Shown here: in pieces, positions 39,011 through 48,834 of the stretch
Numbering within the stretch: the first letter of the stretch is position 1
Layout of the letters: every line of letters starts with the position of its first letter
NCBI GenBank assembly: GCA_015075635.1
Contig: JABTUA010000002.1
Location: forward strand, 620,001 to 684,000
Source: Polyangiaceae bacterium
GTDB lineage: Bacteria; Myxococcota_A; Polyangia; Polyangiales; Polyangiaceae
DNA length: 64,000 nt
Direction: 5' to 3'
Notes under the pieces: model-generated
Databases searched by the model: none
Told to the model about the DNA's origin: nothing
Seen by the model: the letters and a program-made list of their open reading frames with translations, nothing else
Program-made: the position numbers and the translations under genes

Positions 39011-40418
39011 TCACCCCTCCCCGAACCCCAACATCAACTGCTCGGGCACCCGAGCGCCGACGCGGGTCGCAGGAGGCGCCCTGGGCCCGAGGCCATGCTC
39101 CGCTAGCAAGCGGGTGATCTGGGCGCGGGTGTTGGCGACCTCAGCCCAGCGCATGGGTCCGGAGCAGCGCGGGCAGGTCTCGACGTCGGCCGCGAAGACG
39201 TGGGCGAGGAGCCAGGCCCACCGCTTGCGCGGCGCCGGCGCGTCGTCCGTGTCGCCGAGCAGCTCGAGCTGATCGCCGCACGCGGGCGCGGGCTTGTTCG
39301 CCGTCGAATCGGCCAGCGGCCGAGGCACGACGAAACGCCGGCGCGCGGAGTGGCTCGAGAGCACGCCGAAGTAGCGGAGCAAATGGAAGCGCGGCGGGGG
39401 CACGGCAGCGACGAGCCGCGGGATGAGGTCCGCGGGCTCGAACACCAGCGCGCGCGTGCCGTCCCGCCACGCCCGCTTGAAGCCGAGCTCGAGCTTGCCG
39501 TCCGCGCGGCGCTCGAGGCGGTCCTGCGGGACGGGAGGGCGGGTGATGTACTCGCAGAGCCGCTCCACTCTCCGGCGATCCCGGCCGTCCACGACCTGAG
39601 CGGCGTGGATGTTGATGCCGCGGACCTCGGCGACGGGCTGGTCGGTCACGTCGATGGCGCGAGGGTGCGCGGGTGGCTCCGGCGACGCGATGAGTCGGAG
39701 GGGCGGCTGGCCGGCTCGGTCGCCGCTCACGGAGAGGCCCTGCGCGGCGGCGGCGTAGCACGCAGCAAGGCCGGGCTCGTCGAGGGCGAGCTCGGGCGGC
39801 GTGTCGTCCGCGAGCTCGGGCTCGAGACTCTTGCCGTGCGCTCGCAGGATCTTCTCGACCCGAACGGCGGTGCGCGCGGCGACCTCGGCGATGTCGGCCT
39901 GCGTGGGCGCGACCAGCTCGCGGAACTCGAGCGGCGCACGAGGGTCGCCATTTTCGTGAACGTAGACACCGTCGAGCACCAGAGCGTGGCAGTGAACGTT
40001 GAGCCGGAGCGCGCGTCCGTGCGCTGCACCGCGACCACCGCGCCGGTGTGTGCGTCTGCGACGCTCGCGAGGCCAAGCTCGCGCTTCGCGCGCCAGCGTA
40101 GCGAGCGGTCCACCTCCGCCATGAACGCGCTCATTACCTCAGAACAGAGCTTTCGGTCGTAACCGAGTAGCGCGCGCAGGCCCCACGGCAACGAGCAGAT
40201 CCAGTGGCGGATGGGCACGCGCGGCAGGACGCTCTGCTCCAAGTGGACGGCGGTGTCCGCCATCCGACGACCGAGGCAGGAGGGGCAGAATCCCCTCCTC
40301 TTGCAGCTCAGCGCCACCAGCTCGGAGTACCCGCATTTGCGGCAGACCAGATGCAGACGCCCCGCTCCAGCCGTCCGCAGCGAAGATACTCCTCGAACTC
40401 CTTCACCACGAAGGAGGC
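39011..40418 (-). pseudogene. Decayed IS91-type transposase
   Basis: Pieces of one transposase in three frames. It begins FVVKEFEEYLRCGRLERG next to the repeat at 40419. A frameshift near 40350 leads into 'HLVCRKCGYSELVALSCKRR' and GFCPSCLGRRM (zinc-binding head). A second shift near 40003-40018 leads into LNVHCHALVLDGVYVHENGD and the rest of the catalytic domain, ending with 'CPRCSGPMRWAEVANTRAQI', the usual C-terminal zinc motif. These are IS91/IS801-family (Y2-type, rolling-circle) features. The N-terminus is cut off by the repeat and at least two frameshifts make it inactive. Confidence 0.82.
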
Positions 40419-40554
40419 TAGCCCGAGCAAAGCGATCATGCGAAACTGCACGTCGTGATGGGGCGGCAGAAGTTGACGGATCGTGTCTTATGCGATCTTC
40501 GTGTTCCGTTTAGGTTGGAATTCGGGACTCTGTGAGAATTCGGGACTCTGTGAG
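40419..40554. repeat. 136-bp perfect direct repeat, copy 2
   Basis: Identical to 37406-37541, including the two tandem 18-mers (40518-40535 and 40536-40553). Identity stops at 40555. On its left edge it truncates the transposase remnant; on its right is 142 bp without a gene up to the preA stop. Confidence 0.9.
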
Positions 40555-40696
40555 ATCACTCGCCCACGCCCTCGCCCGCGCACCCCTGGTTCAGAGCGCG
40601 CATGCGCGTCCGCGCGCCGCACCTCTCCGCCAAGTGCGGGCCCCTCGCCGCGCCCCGCCGCCCTGCGCGCCTGGGTTCAGTGGTGCGGAAAAACCC

Positions 40697-41983
40697 TCAG
40701 TGCGCGCCCTTTTTGGGCCGTAGCTTCGCGCCCTCGGTGACGTGCTGGTTCCAGGTCGCGGGCGCGAAGCCGTTGTCCACGGGGACCATGCTGATGCAGT
40801 CGGGCACCGGGCACACGATCTTGCACAGGTTGCAGCCGACGCACTCGCTCTCGTCCACGATGGGCACCCGAGTGGCAGGGTCGCCGTTGCCTTCCTTCGC
40901 CGGGTGGATGCACTGGTGGGCGCCGTCGTGGCAGGCGACGACGCAGAGCTGGCAGCCGATGCACTTCTTGGCGTCGATCTTGGCGATGGTCTCGTAGTTC
41001 AGATCGAGGTCGCCCCACTCCGAATACGCCGGCACGGCCTTGCCCACGAGCTGATCCAACGTCTGGAAGCCGTGCGTCGCCATGTACTCGTCGAGGCCCT
41101 CGATCATGTCCTCGACGATGCGGTAGCCCTTCAGCATGACCTCCGTGCACACCTGCACGCTGGAGGCGCCGAGCAGCATGAACTCCACGGCGTCGCGCCA
41201 GTTGGTGATGCCGCCGATGCCGCTGACCGGGATCTTGAAGTCGCCGGAGCGCGTCAGGCGCGCCAGCATGTGGAGCGCGATGGGCTTGACCGCGGCGCCG
41301 CAGTAGCCGCCGTTGGTGCTCTGGCCGCCGACGCGCGGCTCGGGCACGAAGCGGTCGATGTCCACGGAGATGATGCTCTTGATGGTGTTGATGAGCGAGA
41401 CGCCGTGGGCGCCGCCCTTCTGAGCGGCCAGGCCGTGCGGCAAGATGTCCGACACGTTGGGGGTGAGCTTCACCAGCACGGGGACCGTGGAGTACTCGAC
41501 GGCCCAGGCCGTGATGCGCTCGTTGACCCGCGGCTCCTGCCCCACGGCGGAGCCCATGCCGCGCTCGCACATGCCGTGCGGACAGCCGAAATTGAGCTCC
41601 AGGCCGTCGGCGCCCGCGTCGATGGAGCGCTTGATGATGTCCTTCCACTCTTCCTGCGTCTCGACCATGAGCGAGACGACCACGGCGTTCTTCGGGTACT
41701 TCTTCTTGGTCTCGTAGATCTCCCGGAAGTTCGTCTCCAGCGGGCGGTCCGTGATGAGCTCGATGTTGTTGAAGCCGATGGCGCGCGTGCCGGAGTAGTT
41801 GATGGCGCCGAAGCGGCTGGACACGTTCTGGATCGGTTGACCCAGCGTCTTCCACACCGCCCCGCCCCAGCCGGCGTCGAACGCTCGCTGCACCTGAGCC
41901 CCAGAGTTCGCCGGCGGCGCCGAGGCGAGCCAGAACGGGTTCGGCGAGCGGATGCCCGCGCAGTTCGTGGACAGATCAGGCAT
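40697..41983 (-). CDS. preA: NAD-dependent dihydropyrimidine dehydrogenase, subunit PreA
   Basis: 428 residues. An FMN-binding dihydroorotate-dehydrogenase-like barrel ('NPFWLASAPPANSGAQVQRA', 'ADGLELNFGCPHGMCERGMG', 'IPVSGIGGITNWRDAVEFML') is followed by two 4Fe-4S ferredoxin motifs, CIGCQLCVVACHDGAHQC and CVGCNLCKIVCPVPDC. With PreT it reduces uracil/thymine with NADH to the dihydro form (reversible). It overlaps preT by 8 bp. Dihydropyrimidinase (2193-3584) provides the next step. Confidence 0.95.
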   Translation of the reverse strand: MPDLSTNCAGIRSPNPFWLASAPPANSGAQVQRAFDAGWGGAVWKTLGQPIQNVSSRFGAINYSGTRAIGFNNIELITDRPLETNFREIYETKKKYPKNAVVVSLMVETQEEWKDIIKRSIDAGADGLELNFGCPHGMCERGMGSAVGQEPRVNERITAWAVEYSTVPVLVKLTPNVSDILPHGLAAQKGGAHGVSLINTIKSIISVDIDRFVPEPRVGGQSTNGGYCGAAVKPIALHMLARLTRSGDFKIPVSGIGGITNWRDAVEFMLLGASSVQVCTEVMLKGYRIVEDMIEGLDEYMATHGFQTLDQLVGKAVPAYSEWGDLDLNYETIAKIDAKKCIGCQLCVVACHDGAHQCIHPAKEGNGDPATRVPIVDESECVGCNLCKIVCPVPDCISMVPVDNGFAPATWNQHVTEGAKLRPKKGAH

Positions 41984-43286
41984 CTTTGCCTCCCAGCTGA
42001 CGGTGAATGGCGGCAGCCGCGGCTTTGCCCTCGGCGGCGGCGTTCACCACTTCCTTGCCGCCGTTCCGGCAGTCGCCGCCGGCGTACCAACCCTTGCGCC
42101 CGGTGGCGCCGTGCTCGTCGGTCGTGACGCGGCCCTTGTCGACGACGATGCCGGGCAGACCGGCGAGCAGCTGCCCGAGCGTGGACTGCCCGATGGCGAG
42201 CAGGACCAGCTCGGCGTCCACCGTGAACTCGCTGCCGGCGATGGGCTTCTTTTGCGCGTCGGTGCGAACGAGGCGCGCCCGCTCGACCTTGCCGTTGCCT
42301 TCGAAGGCGACGGGCACCGCCTGGAACAGCGCGGAGACCCCGACCTCGCGCGCGGCCAGCCACTCGTGCCGGTAGCCCGGCATCTTGGCCTCGGTGCCGC
42401 GGTAGACCAGGCTCACGCTCGGAACGCCGAGGCCAGCGAGCTCGCGCACCCCGTCGATGGCGGTGTTGCCGCCGCCGATCACCAAGGCGCTCTTCACGCC
42501 CGCGAGCGGGAGCTTCTCCAGCTTCAAGCGCTCGATCAGCGCCACGGCGCCGTGGACGCCCGGCAGCTCTTCGCCCGGCACGCCGAGCCGCGTGTCCGGT
42601 CCGAGCCCGACGCCGACGAACACCGCGTCGTGCTTCTTTTCCAGCTCCTCGAAGGAGATGTCTGTGCCGATCTCGACGCCCGTCTTCACCTCGACGCCGC
42701 CGATGCCGAGCACCCACTCGACCTCCTCCAGCGAGCGGTCCGCGCGCATCTTGTAGGGCGCGACGCCGGTGGTGTTGAGGCCGCCGATGACCTGCCGCTT
42801 CTCGTAGATGGTGCAGGCATGACCCAGGCGCCTGAGCTCGTGTGCGGCGGCGAGCGACGCAGGGCCGGCGCCGATCAGGCCCACGCTCTTGCCCGTGGGC
42901 GGGCCGGCCTCGAAGAAGCGCCAACCCTTCTCGAAGGCCTGGTCGGTGGCGAAGCGCTGGAGCTTGCCGATCTGGATCGGCGGCACGCCCATGGTGTTGT
43001 AGACGCAGTCGCCGACGCACAAGACCTCGACCGGGCACACCCGCGCGCAGCTCATGCCCAGGATGTTCGAGTCGAAGATGGTGCGCGCCGAGCCCTTGAC
43101 GTTGCCGGTGGCGATCTTGCGGATGAACTCCGGCACGTCGATGTGCGTCGGGCACGCCTTGGTGCAGGGGGCGTCCGAGCAATACAGGCAGCGGTTCGCT
43201 TCCACGGCCGCCTGGTGCGGCGTGTACTCGTGCTTGTAGTCGGAGAAGACGCTCTCGCTCCGATCGGTGGGTATCGGCTTCGCCAT
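41976..43286 (-). CDS. preT: NAD-dependent dihydropyrimidine dehydrogenase, subunit PreT
   Basis: 436 residues, glutamate-synthase small-subunit-like. N-terminal Fe-S cysteines CLYCSDAPCTKACP and CARVCPVEVLCVGDC, FAD motif 'GLIGAGPASLAAAHELRRLG', NAD(P)H motif 'ALVIGGGNTAIDGVRELAGL' and final FAD motif 'GWYAGGDCRNGGKEVVNAAA'. It passes electrons from NADH to PreA. Start taken at the ATG 43286 (MAKPIPTD), 10 bp behind the zinc-ribbon gene; an in-frame start at 43304 is possible. Confidence 0.95.
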   Translation of the reverse strand: MAKPIPTDRSESVFSDYKHEYTPHQAAVEANRCLYCSDAPCTKACPTHIDVPEFIRKIATGNVKGSARTIFDSNILGMSCARVCPVEVLCVGDCVYNTMGVPPIQIGKLQRFATDQAFEKGWRFFEAGPPTGKSVGLIGAGPASLAAAHELRRLGHACTIYEKRQVIGGLNTTGVAPYKMRADRSLEEVEWVLGIGGVEVKTGVEIGTDISFEELEKKHDAVFVGVGLGPDTRLGVPGEELPGVHGAVALIERLKLEKLPLAGVKSALVIGGGNTAIDGVRELAGLGVPSVSLVYRGTEAKMPGYRHEWLAAREVGVSALFQAVPVAFEGNGKVERARLVRTDAQKKPIAGSEFTVDAELVLLAIGQSTLGQLLAGLPGIVVDKGRVTTDEHGATGRKGWYAGGDCRNGGKEVVNAAAEGKAAAAAIHRQLGGKDA

Positions 43287-43296
43287 CGTCCTGACT

Positions 43297-43551
43297 CTAC
43301 CCACTTATCTTGCCCCAGGGCAGACCCTTGCCCGCGGAGCCCTTGAACATGAACAGGCCCACCGTGATCGACTCCAGCCGCTCCCGGAGGCAGATCTTGC
43401 AGGCGAAGCTGCCGGCGGAGACCGAGGCCACCGCGTCGGCCTCGCTGCCGCACAGGTCGCAGCGCGCCGTGGTGCTCGGGTCCTCGCTGGGCTGATCGCC
43501 GTGCAGCGTGCCGCGCGCATGGACGCGGACGTCGATCGGGGTCTTGCTCAT
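43297..43551 (-). CDS. Small zinc-ribbon protein
   Basis: 84 residues. Two CxxC pairs, RCDLCG and CKICLRE, spaced 23 residues apart suggest one structural zinc. No signal peptide; basic N-terminus. It leads the preT-preA operon with a 10-bp gap, so a link to pyrimidine breakdown is possible but unproven. Confidence 0.7.
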   Translation of the reverse strand: MSKTPIDVRVHARGTLHGDQPSEDPSTTARCDLCGSEADAVASVSAGSFACKICLRERLESITVGLFMFKGSAGKGLPWGKISG

Positions 43552-43667
43552 GCTGCTTCCTCCCTACCGCCCGCCTTTAACACGACGGGGCGCTTGTCCG
43601 TAGCGCCATTCGGTGGCATTCACGCGGCCAACCGCAGCCGGTCCCGGCGCGGTCAAAGGAGAACCCC

Positions 43668-44159
43668 GTGCCCTGCGTTTGTGGAATTGGCGAGTCCACC
43701 GAGACCCACTGCTTGCCCATCATCAAGGGGGAGAAGTCCGCGGAGAGCGCCGAAGCGCTGATGCGCGCGCGCTACGCCGCCTACGCCCTGGGCGAGGTGG
43801 ACTTCATCCTGAAGTCGCACACCCCCGAGGCCGGCAAGGACGTGGACCGGGCGCAGACCGAGGCCTGGAGCAAGAACAGCAAGTGGCTAGGGCTCGAGGT
43901 GCTCGGCACCGAGGGCGGCGGGGCGAGCGACGACAAGGGTAGTGTCGAGTTCGTCGCACGCTACAAGATCAAGAACGTCACGCTCGAGCACCGCGAGCGC
44001 GCCAAGTTCGAGAAGCACGAAGGCAAGTGGCTGTTCGCCGACGCCGAGCAGATCGCCGGACCCCCGATCAAGAACGAGGGGCCACGCATCGGGCGCAACG
44101 ATCCTTGCCACTGCGGCAGCGGCAAGAAATTCAAGAAGTGCCACGGCAAAGCAGCGTGA
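43668..44159 (+). CDS. YchJ-like protein with SEC-C zinc motif
   Basis: 163 residues from a GTG preceded by AAAGGAG. The N-terminal CVCGIG and a YchJ/UPF0225 core ('[20 protein letters not shown]', a cystatin-like fold with 'FVARYKIKN') are followed by the C-terminal SEC-C motif [16 protein letters not shown], the zinc site seen in SecA tails. Role not firmly known. It overlaps the next gene (GTGA). Confidence 0.88.
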   Translation: MPCVCGIGESTETHCLPIIKGEKSAESAEALMRARYAAYALGEVDFILKSHTPEAGKDVDRAQTEAWSKNSKWLGLEVLGTEGGGASDDKGSVEFVARYKIKNVTLEHRERAKFEKHEGKWLFADAEQIAGPPIKNEGPRIGRNDPCHCGSGKKFKKCHGKAA

Positions 44160-44932
44160 CGCCGAGCGAGCTCGGCCGAATCGCGCTGGAAGTGGCGCGC
44201 GAAGCCGGCGCGCTCGCCCTGAGCGGCTTCCGCCAGCGCATGGACGTGGCCGAGAAGGGCTTGCGCGATCTGGTCACCGAGTTCGATCTGGCCTCGGAGC
44301 GACTGATCCGCGCGCGCCTCTCCGAGCTCACTCCGGAGCTGCCGATCGTGGGCGAAGAAGAGGGCGGCGAGCGCGGAGCCGAGCGCGTCTGGTACTGCGA
44401 CCCCATCGACGGCACCACCAACTACGCGCACGGCCACCCGGTCTGGGGCGTGAGCATCGGCGTGATGGAGGGGGAGACGCCGCTCGCCGGCGCCGTGGTT
44501 GCTCCGGCCCTCGGCCTCGAGTGGTCGGGCCACCGCGGCGGCCCCGCGTTCCGCAACGGCGAGCCGTGCCGGGTGAGCGCCACCGAGACGCTCGAGCATT
44601 CGTTGCTCGCCACGGGCTTCCCGCGCGAGCGCGAGCGCGAGCCCGACAACAACTTCGCGGCGTTCGCCCGGGTGAAGAAGCGCTGCCACGGAGTCCGCCG
44701 CTGCGGTGCGGCCGCCCTGGACCTGTGCTGGGTCGCCGACGGGACCTACGACGGCTACTGGGAGCGCCGGCTGAACCCCTGGGATCTGGCTGGGGGCTCG
44801 GCCATCGTGCTCGCTGCAGGTGGGCAACTGTCCCACCTGAACGGCGGCGCGCCGAGGCTCGCGGAGGGGCATCTGGTCGCGACAAACGGCAAGATCCACC
44901 CGACCCTGGTCGATCTCCTCGGAGAGCCCTGA
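44156..44932 (+). CDS. Inositol-1-monophosphatase family phosphatase
   Basis: 258 residues. Metal-binding motifs are intact: GEEEGG (motif near Glu 62), [12 protein letters not shown] and [10 protein letters not shown]. It could act on inositol-1-phosphate, histidinol-phosphate or PAP-like sugars; specificity cannot be read. The GTG at 44156 overlaps the YchJ-like stop. Confidence 0.9.
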   Translation: MTPSELGRIALEVAREAGALALSGFRQRMDVAEKGLRDLVTEFDLASERLIRARLSELTPELPIVGEEEGGERGAERVWYCDPIDGTTNYAHGHPVWGVSIGVMEGETPLAGAVVAPALGLEWSGHRGGPAFRNGEPCRVSATETLEHSLLATGFPREREREPDNNFAAFARVKKRCHGVRRCGAAALDLCWVADGTYDGYWERRLNPWDLAGGSAIVLAAGGQLSHLNGGAPRLAEGHLVATNGKIHPTLVDLLGEP

Positions 44933-44995
44933 GCGCAACTGCGCTCCCGTCATCTGGCCCTGCCGACAAACCTCTGCGATCCTCTCGGTCTGCCG

Positions 44996-47887
44996 ATGTC
45001 CGGAGGTAGCGAGAGGGACGGGTCCGGCGACGACCCCATGGAGTCGTCCAAGCCGACCAAACACCCGCTGCCGCTCTCCGATCACTACCGGCCCACCGTA
45101 CCGGCGCCCAAGGTCCCGCTACCGGCGGCGGCGATGCAACCCGGGCCGGTGCCTCGCCCGGACGAGGACGAGTCCACGGCGGTGTTCCCCGGGGCCCCGC
45201 GCATGCCTTCGGGCACCGACGAGGACCGCCCGGCCAAAGCCAGGGCAAAGCCCGTCCCTCGCGATCCCGGACCGCCGCCGCCGATCCGCAGAGACGACTC
45301 CCGTGCCTTCCGCTCGAGCCAGCTGCCGGGGCGGGAAGACTCCCGAGCCTTTCGTCTGAGCGGGCTCCCCGCTCGCGACGAATCGCGGGCCTTTCGCCTG
45401 CGAGAGCTGGCGCGCCGGCGCCCGATGGGTCGCCCCGGTGAGCCGAGCGTGCTCCTGGTGAGCGCGCCGGAGACGCTGAGCGCGGCCCTCGAGCCCGCGC
45501 TCGCGCGGCACCGCGTGCAAGTGGTGCGGGCCGACACCCAAGAGGTCACCGACGCCGTGATCTACTTGGCGCCGGACCTGGTCGTGCTGGCCGGTGACGC
45601 CGCGCGCGACTCCGGGCACCACATCTTGCGCGCGCTGGCGCTCTCACCGCAGAGCAGCGTGGTGCCAGTCGCCATCCTGGACGACAACACCGAGCTCGAG
45701 GCGCGCTTGATGGCGTTTCGTCATGGCGCCGCCGCCGTCATCCCGCGCTCCGCGAGCATGGACGAGATGGCCGAGCGCATCGCGACCCTGGCGCGGGAGA
45801 TCCCGGAGCGAGAGGCGGAGTCGCTGGGCGACGTCGGAGAGGCGACGCTGCAAGAGCTGGTGTCCGCCCTCGAGCACGAGCTCCGCACCGGCATCTTGAG
45901 TGTGCGCGCGGCGGGTGGCGCAGACTCCCAGGCAGTGCGCATCGTGCTGGGCGGCGGCCGCGCGCTGACCGAGACCATCGACGAGTTCGTGTCGCGCGTG
46001 CGCGAGCACGTCGTGACCGCCGAGCCCCTGCAGTACGAGTTCGACGAGCGGGCCGCCGGCACCGTGCAGCTCCTGGGCGGCCTGGACGAGGAGCCGGCCG
46101 AGGCACGCGTGGACGTGAAGGGGCTGCGGGTCGTCTTGGCCGACGCCGACGCGGCCCGCGCGGACGCCGTGGCGCAGGAGCTCAGAGAGCGCGGCGTGGA
46201 CGTGGTCGTCACCGACCTCGATCCGAGCGAGGTGCGCTTCCACCGCATCCGCACCATGGACCCGGCGGTGCTGCTGATCGGCGAACGCGAGGCGCAAGGC
46301 GAGGGCTACGAGCTGATGCGGCGCATGCGTCGCGACACGCGCCTGCGTTGGGCCTCCTTGCTGGTGGTGCGCTGGGACGAAGTCTGGTCGGAAGAGCGCG
46401 CGGTGCCTGCCATCGAGCGCATCCTCGGCACGCTCTCCGCGCTCGCCGAGCCGGAGCGGGCGCTCTCGGAGCGCGCCGACTCGCGCGCCGCCTTCGACAC
46501 CCGGCTCGAGATCACCGGGCCGGCGCGCCTTCTGCGCGGCCTCGCCTCCGCCACCAAGGCCGTGCGCGTCACGGTGCAGAACCCGCGCCTGCGCGTACGC
46601 ATCGACGTCTCGGAGGGGCTGGTGGTGGGCGCCTCCGGCGAGGTGCTCGCGCCGGATCCCCGCGAGCTCTCCGGTCCGGTCGCGCTCGCGGCGTTGCTCG
46701 TGGTGTCGAGCGGACGGGTGCACGTCGAGCCCACGGAGCAGCCGCAGACCGCGAACCTGATGACCACGCCGGACGTCGCGCTGAACATGGCGGACGCCGA
46801 ACCGCCGCCGATTCCGCCGAGCATTCCCATGCCGGCGGTGATGGAGAGCCGCCAGCGGCGGCGCTCCGAACGGCCTCCGGCTTCGCGGCGGCAGAAGCCC
46901 AAGCCTGGGAGCTCGCTCAACACGATCGGTTACGCGCTGGCGGGACTCGTCGGCGTGCTCGTGATCGGCACGGTCGTGGTGCTGGCGCTGCGCCCGAAGC
47001 AGGAACAGAAGATGACCCCGAGCGCCGTGCCCAGCGAGGCCCCGGCGCCCCAGGCGGCCACGACGGCGAGCGCCAAGCCCGCTCCCAAGCCCGAGGCGCC
47101 GCCTGCGCCGGAGCCGCCCCAGCTCTCGCCGGACGAGGCGGATGCTCTGGCCTCCGCTCCGACCTGCGAGAAGCTGCTCGGCAACATGCCGCCAAGCCCT
47201 GGCGTGTACCCCGGCGCCGCCTACGACCAGGTGCGAGCAGCGCGCAAGGAGCTCGCGCGCGGGGACATGGACGGCGCGCAGGCCGCCTACTGCAAGGCGA
47301 TGCGCTTCGACCCGAAGAACGCCGAAGCTCACTCGGGGCTGGCTCGCGTGTTGATGAGCCGGCGCGACGCGAAGTCCGCGGTGCAGTGGGCTCGCGAGGC
47401 CGTCAAGCTGAACCCCGAAGAGACGAACTACCAGATCTTGCTCGGCGACGCGCTGGCGCTCTCCGGCGACATGCCGAAGGCCGTGGACCCGATCCTGCTC
47501 GGCTACGGTATCGGACCATCCGATGCCGCTGCCCGCGACAAGCTCGTGCGCGCGCAGCTCAAGCTGGGTGGGGAGGCCGCACGGAGGCAGGACCACCTGG
47601 CCGCCGAGCGCGCCTACCGTCGCGCGCTGACCCTCGAGGGCCAGAACGCCGCCGCGGCCACGGGGATGGCGCGGGCTCTGCTCGAGCAGGGTCAGCCCAA
47701 GGCTGCGACCTTCTGGGCGCGGAAGGCCACCGCGCTCGACCCGAAGTCGGCCGCGGCGTTCGTGGTCCTGGGGGACTCGCTGGGCAAATCCGGCGAGCCG
47801 AGCGCGGCCTCCGCGGCCTGGAAGAAGGCCGCCGCGATCGATCCGAACGACCCGGCGGCGCGCGCGCGCGCCATGACCACCGAGTGA
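44996..47887 (+). CDS. Large regulatory protein with two receiver-like domains, a TM segment and TPR tail
   Basis: 963 residues. N-terminal Pro-rich disordered part with three 14-residue tandem repeats around DSRAFRLSGLPAR (about 101-136). First receiver-like domain about 150-270 (SVLLVSAPETL, APDLVVLAGDA, PVAILDDN), without the usual acidic cluster and Lys. A DUF4388-like module about 285-350, a second receiver-like domain about 371-480 ('VKGLRVVLADADAARADAVA') and another DUF4388-like module. One membrane segment at about 642-665, then a Pro/Ala-rich linker and six TPR repeats (738-960) on the other side. I infer a signal-transducing scaffold; no enzyme domain seen. Confidence 0.85.
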   Translation: MSGGSERDGSGDDPMESSKPTKHPLPLSDHYRPTVPAPKVPLPAAAMQPGPVPRPDEDESTAVFPGAPRMPSGTDEDRPAKARAKPVPRDPGPPPPIRRDDSRAFRSSQLPGREDSRAFRLSGLPARDESRAFRLRELARRRPMGRPGEPSVLLVSAPETLSAALEPALARHRVQVVRADTQEVTDAVIYLAPDLVVLAGDAARDSGHHILRALALSPQSSVVPVAILDDNTELEARLMAFRHGAAAVIPRSASMDEMAERIATLAREIPEREAESLGDVGEATLQELVSALEHELRTGILSVRAAGGADSQAVRIVLGGGRALTETIDEFVSRVREHVVTAEPLQYEFDERAAGTVQLLGGLDEEPAEARVDVKGLRVVLADADAARADAVAQELRERGVDVVVTDLDPSEVRFHRIRTMDPAVLLIGEREAQGEGYELMRRMRRDTRLRWASLLVVRWDEVWSEERAVPAIERILGTLSALAEPERALSERADSRAAFDTRLEITGPARLLRGLASATKAVRVTVQNPRLRVRIDVSEGLVVGASGEVLAPDPRELSGPVALAALLVVSSGRVHVEPTEQPQTANLMTTPDVALNMADAEPPPIPPSIPMPAVMESRQRRRSERPPASRRQKPKPGSSLNTIGYALAGLVGVLVIGTVVVLALRPKQEQKMTPSAVPSEAPAPQAATTASAKPAPKPEAPPAPEPPQLSPDEADALASAPTCEKLLGNMPPSPGVYPGAAYDQVRAARKELARGDMDGAQAAYCKAMRFDPKNAEAHSGLARVLMSRRDAKSAVQWAREAVKLNPEETNYQILLGDALALSGDMPKAVDPILLGYGIGPSDAAARDKLVRAQLKLGGEAARRQDHLAAERAYRRALTLEGQNAAAATGMARALLEQGQPKAATFWARKATALDPKSAAAFVVLGDSLGKSGEPSAASAAWKKAAAIDPNDPAARARAMTTE

Positions 47888-47925
47888 GGCTTGCCGCCAG
47901 GCAAAGCGGACCCTAGTAAAGCCGA

Positions 47926-48831
47926 ATGCCCGCCGGCAGCCTGCTCGCCCTGCTCGACGACATCGCTTCGACGCTCGACGACGTCGCGACCATGACCAAG
48001 GTCGCCACCAAGAAGACGGCGGGCGTGCTCGGCGACGATCTGGCGCTCAACGCCGAGCAGGTCAGCGGCGTGAACCCGGACCGCGAGCTACCGGTGGTGT
48101 GGGCCGTGGCCAAGGGCTCGGCGGTGAACAAGTTGATCCTCGTGCCAGCGGCCCTGGGGATCAGCGCCATCGCACCCTGGCTGGTGACGCCGCTGCTGAT
48201 GCTCGGCGGCGCGTACCTCTGCTATGAGGGCTTCGAGAAGGTTTCCCACAAGCTCTTCCACGGGAAGGCTGACGAAGCGGCCAGGCCGAAGGTGGAAGAG
48301 CCGACCGACCCCGTTGCGCTCGAGCGCCTGCGCGTCCGCGGCGCCGTCCGCACGGACTTCGTGCTCTCCGCGGAGATCATCGTGATCGCGCTGGGCACCG
48401 TCACCGCCGCGTCGTTCCAGCACCGCGTGCTGGTGCTGTGCGCGATCGCGGCGTTGATGACCGTCGGCGTGTACGGGCTGGTGGCCGGCATCGTGAAGCT
48501 CGACGACCTGGGGCTCGCGCTCCGCAAGCGCACGAACGCCGTCGCGCGCGCCATCGGTGCGGGCATCCTGCGGGCAGCGCCGTATCTGATGAAGACGCTC
48601 TCCGTCGCCGGCACCGTCGCCATGTTCCTGGTGGGTGGCGGCATCGTGACGCATGGCGTGCCGGGCTTGCACTCGCGGATCCAGGGCTGGAAGGAGCACG
48701 CCGGGCCCGCGGAGGCCGTCGTGCCGACGGTCGTGGACGGACTGGTCGGCGTGCTGGTCGGCGGTCTGGTGCTCGCGGTCGTCAGCGTCGTCCAGCGCGT
48801 CGCGCTGCGCGGCCGCCACGCTGCGGGGTGA
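47926..48831 (+). CDS. DUF808 (YedI-like) inner membrane protein
   Basis: 301 residues. The typical start 'SLLALLDDIASTLDDVATMT' with 'VATKKTAGVLGDDLALNAEQ' identifies the DUF808/YedI family. About seven membrane segments follow. Function unknown in the family. It starts 38 bp after the regulator. Confidence 0.9.
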   Translation: MPAGSLLALLDDIASTLDDVATMTKVATKKTAGVLGDDLALNAEQVSGVNPDRELPVVWAVAKGSAVNKLILVPAALGISAIAPWLVTPLLMLGGAYLCYEGFEKVSHKLFHGKADEAARPKVEEPTDPVALERLRVRGAVRTDFVLSAEIIVIALGTVTAASFQHRVLVLCAIAALMTVGVYGLVAGIVKLDDLGLALRKRTNAVARAIGAGILRAAPYLMKTLSVAGTVAMFLVGGGIVTHGVPGLHSRIQGWKEHAGPAEAVVPTVVDGLVGVLVGGLVLAVVSVVQRVALRGRHAAG

Positions 48832-48834
48832 CCC

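Larger units (their letters stand above)
39011..40554 (-). mobile_element. Remnant of an IS91-family insertion sequence with 136-bp repeat at one end
   Basis: The transposase pseudogene plus the adjoining repeat copy form the most likely mobile remnant. IS91-type elements move by rolling-circle, lack terminal inverted repeats and can carry adjacent DNA; that would fit a bounded passenger segment, but the true ends are not identified. Confidence 0.45.
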
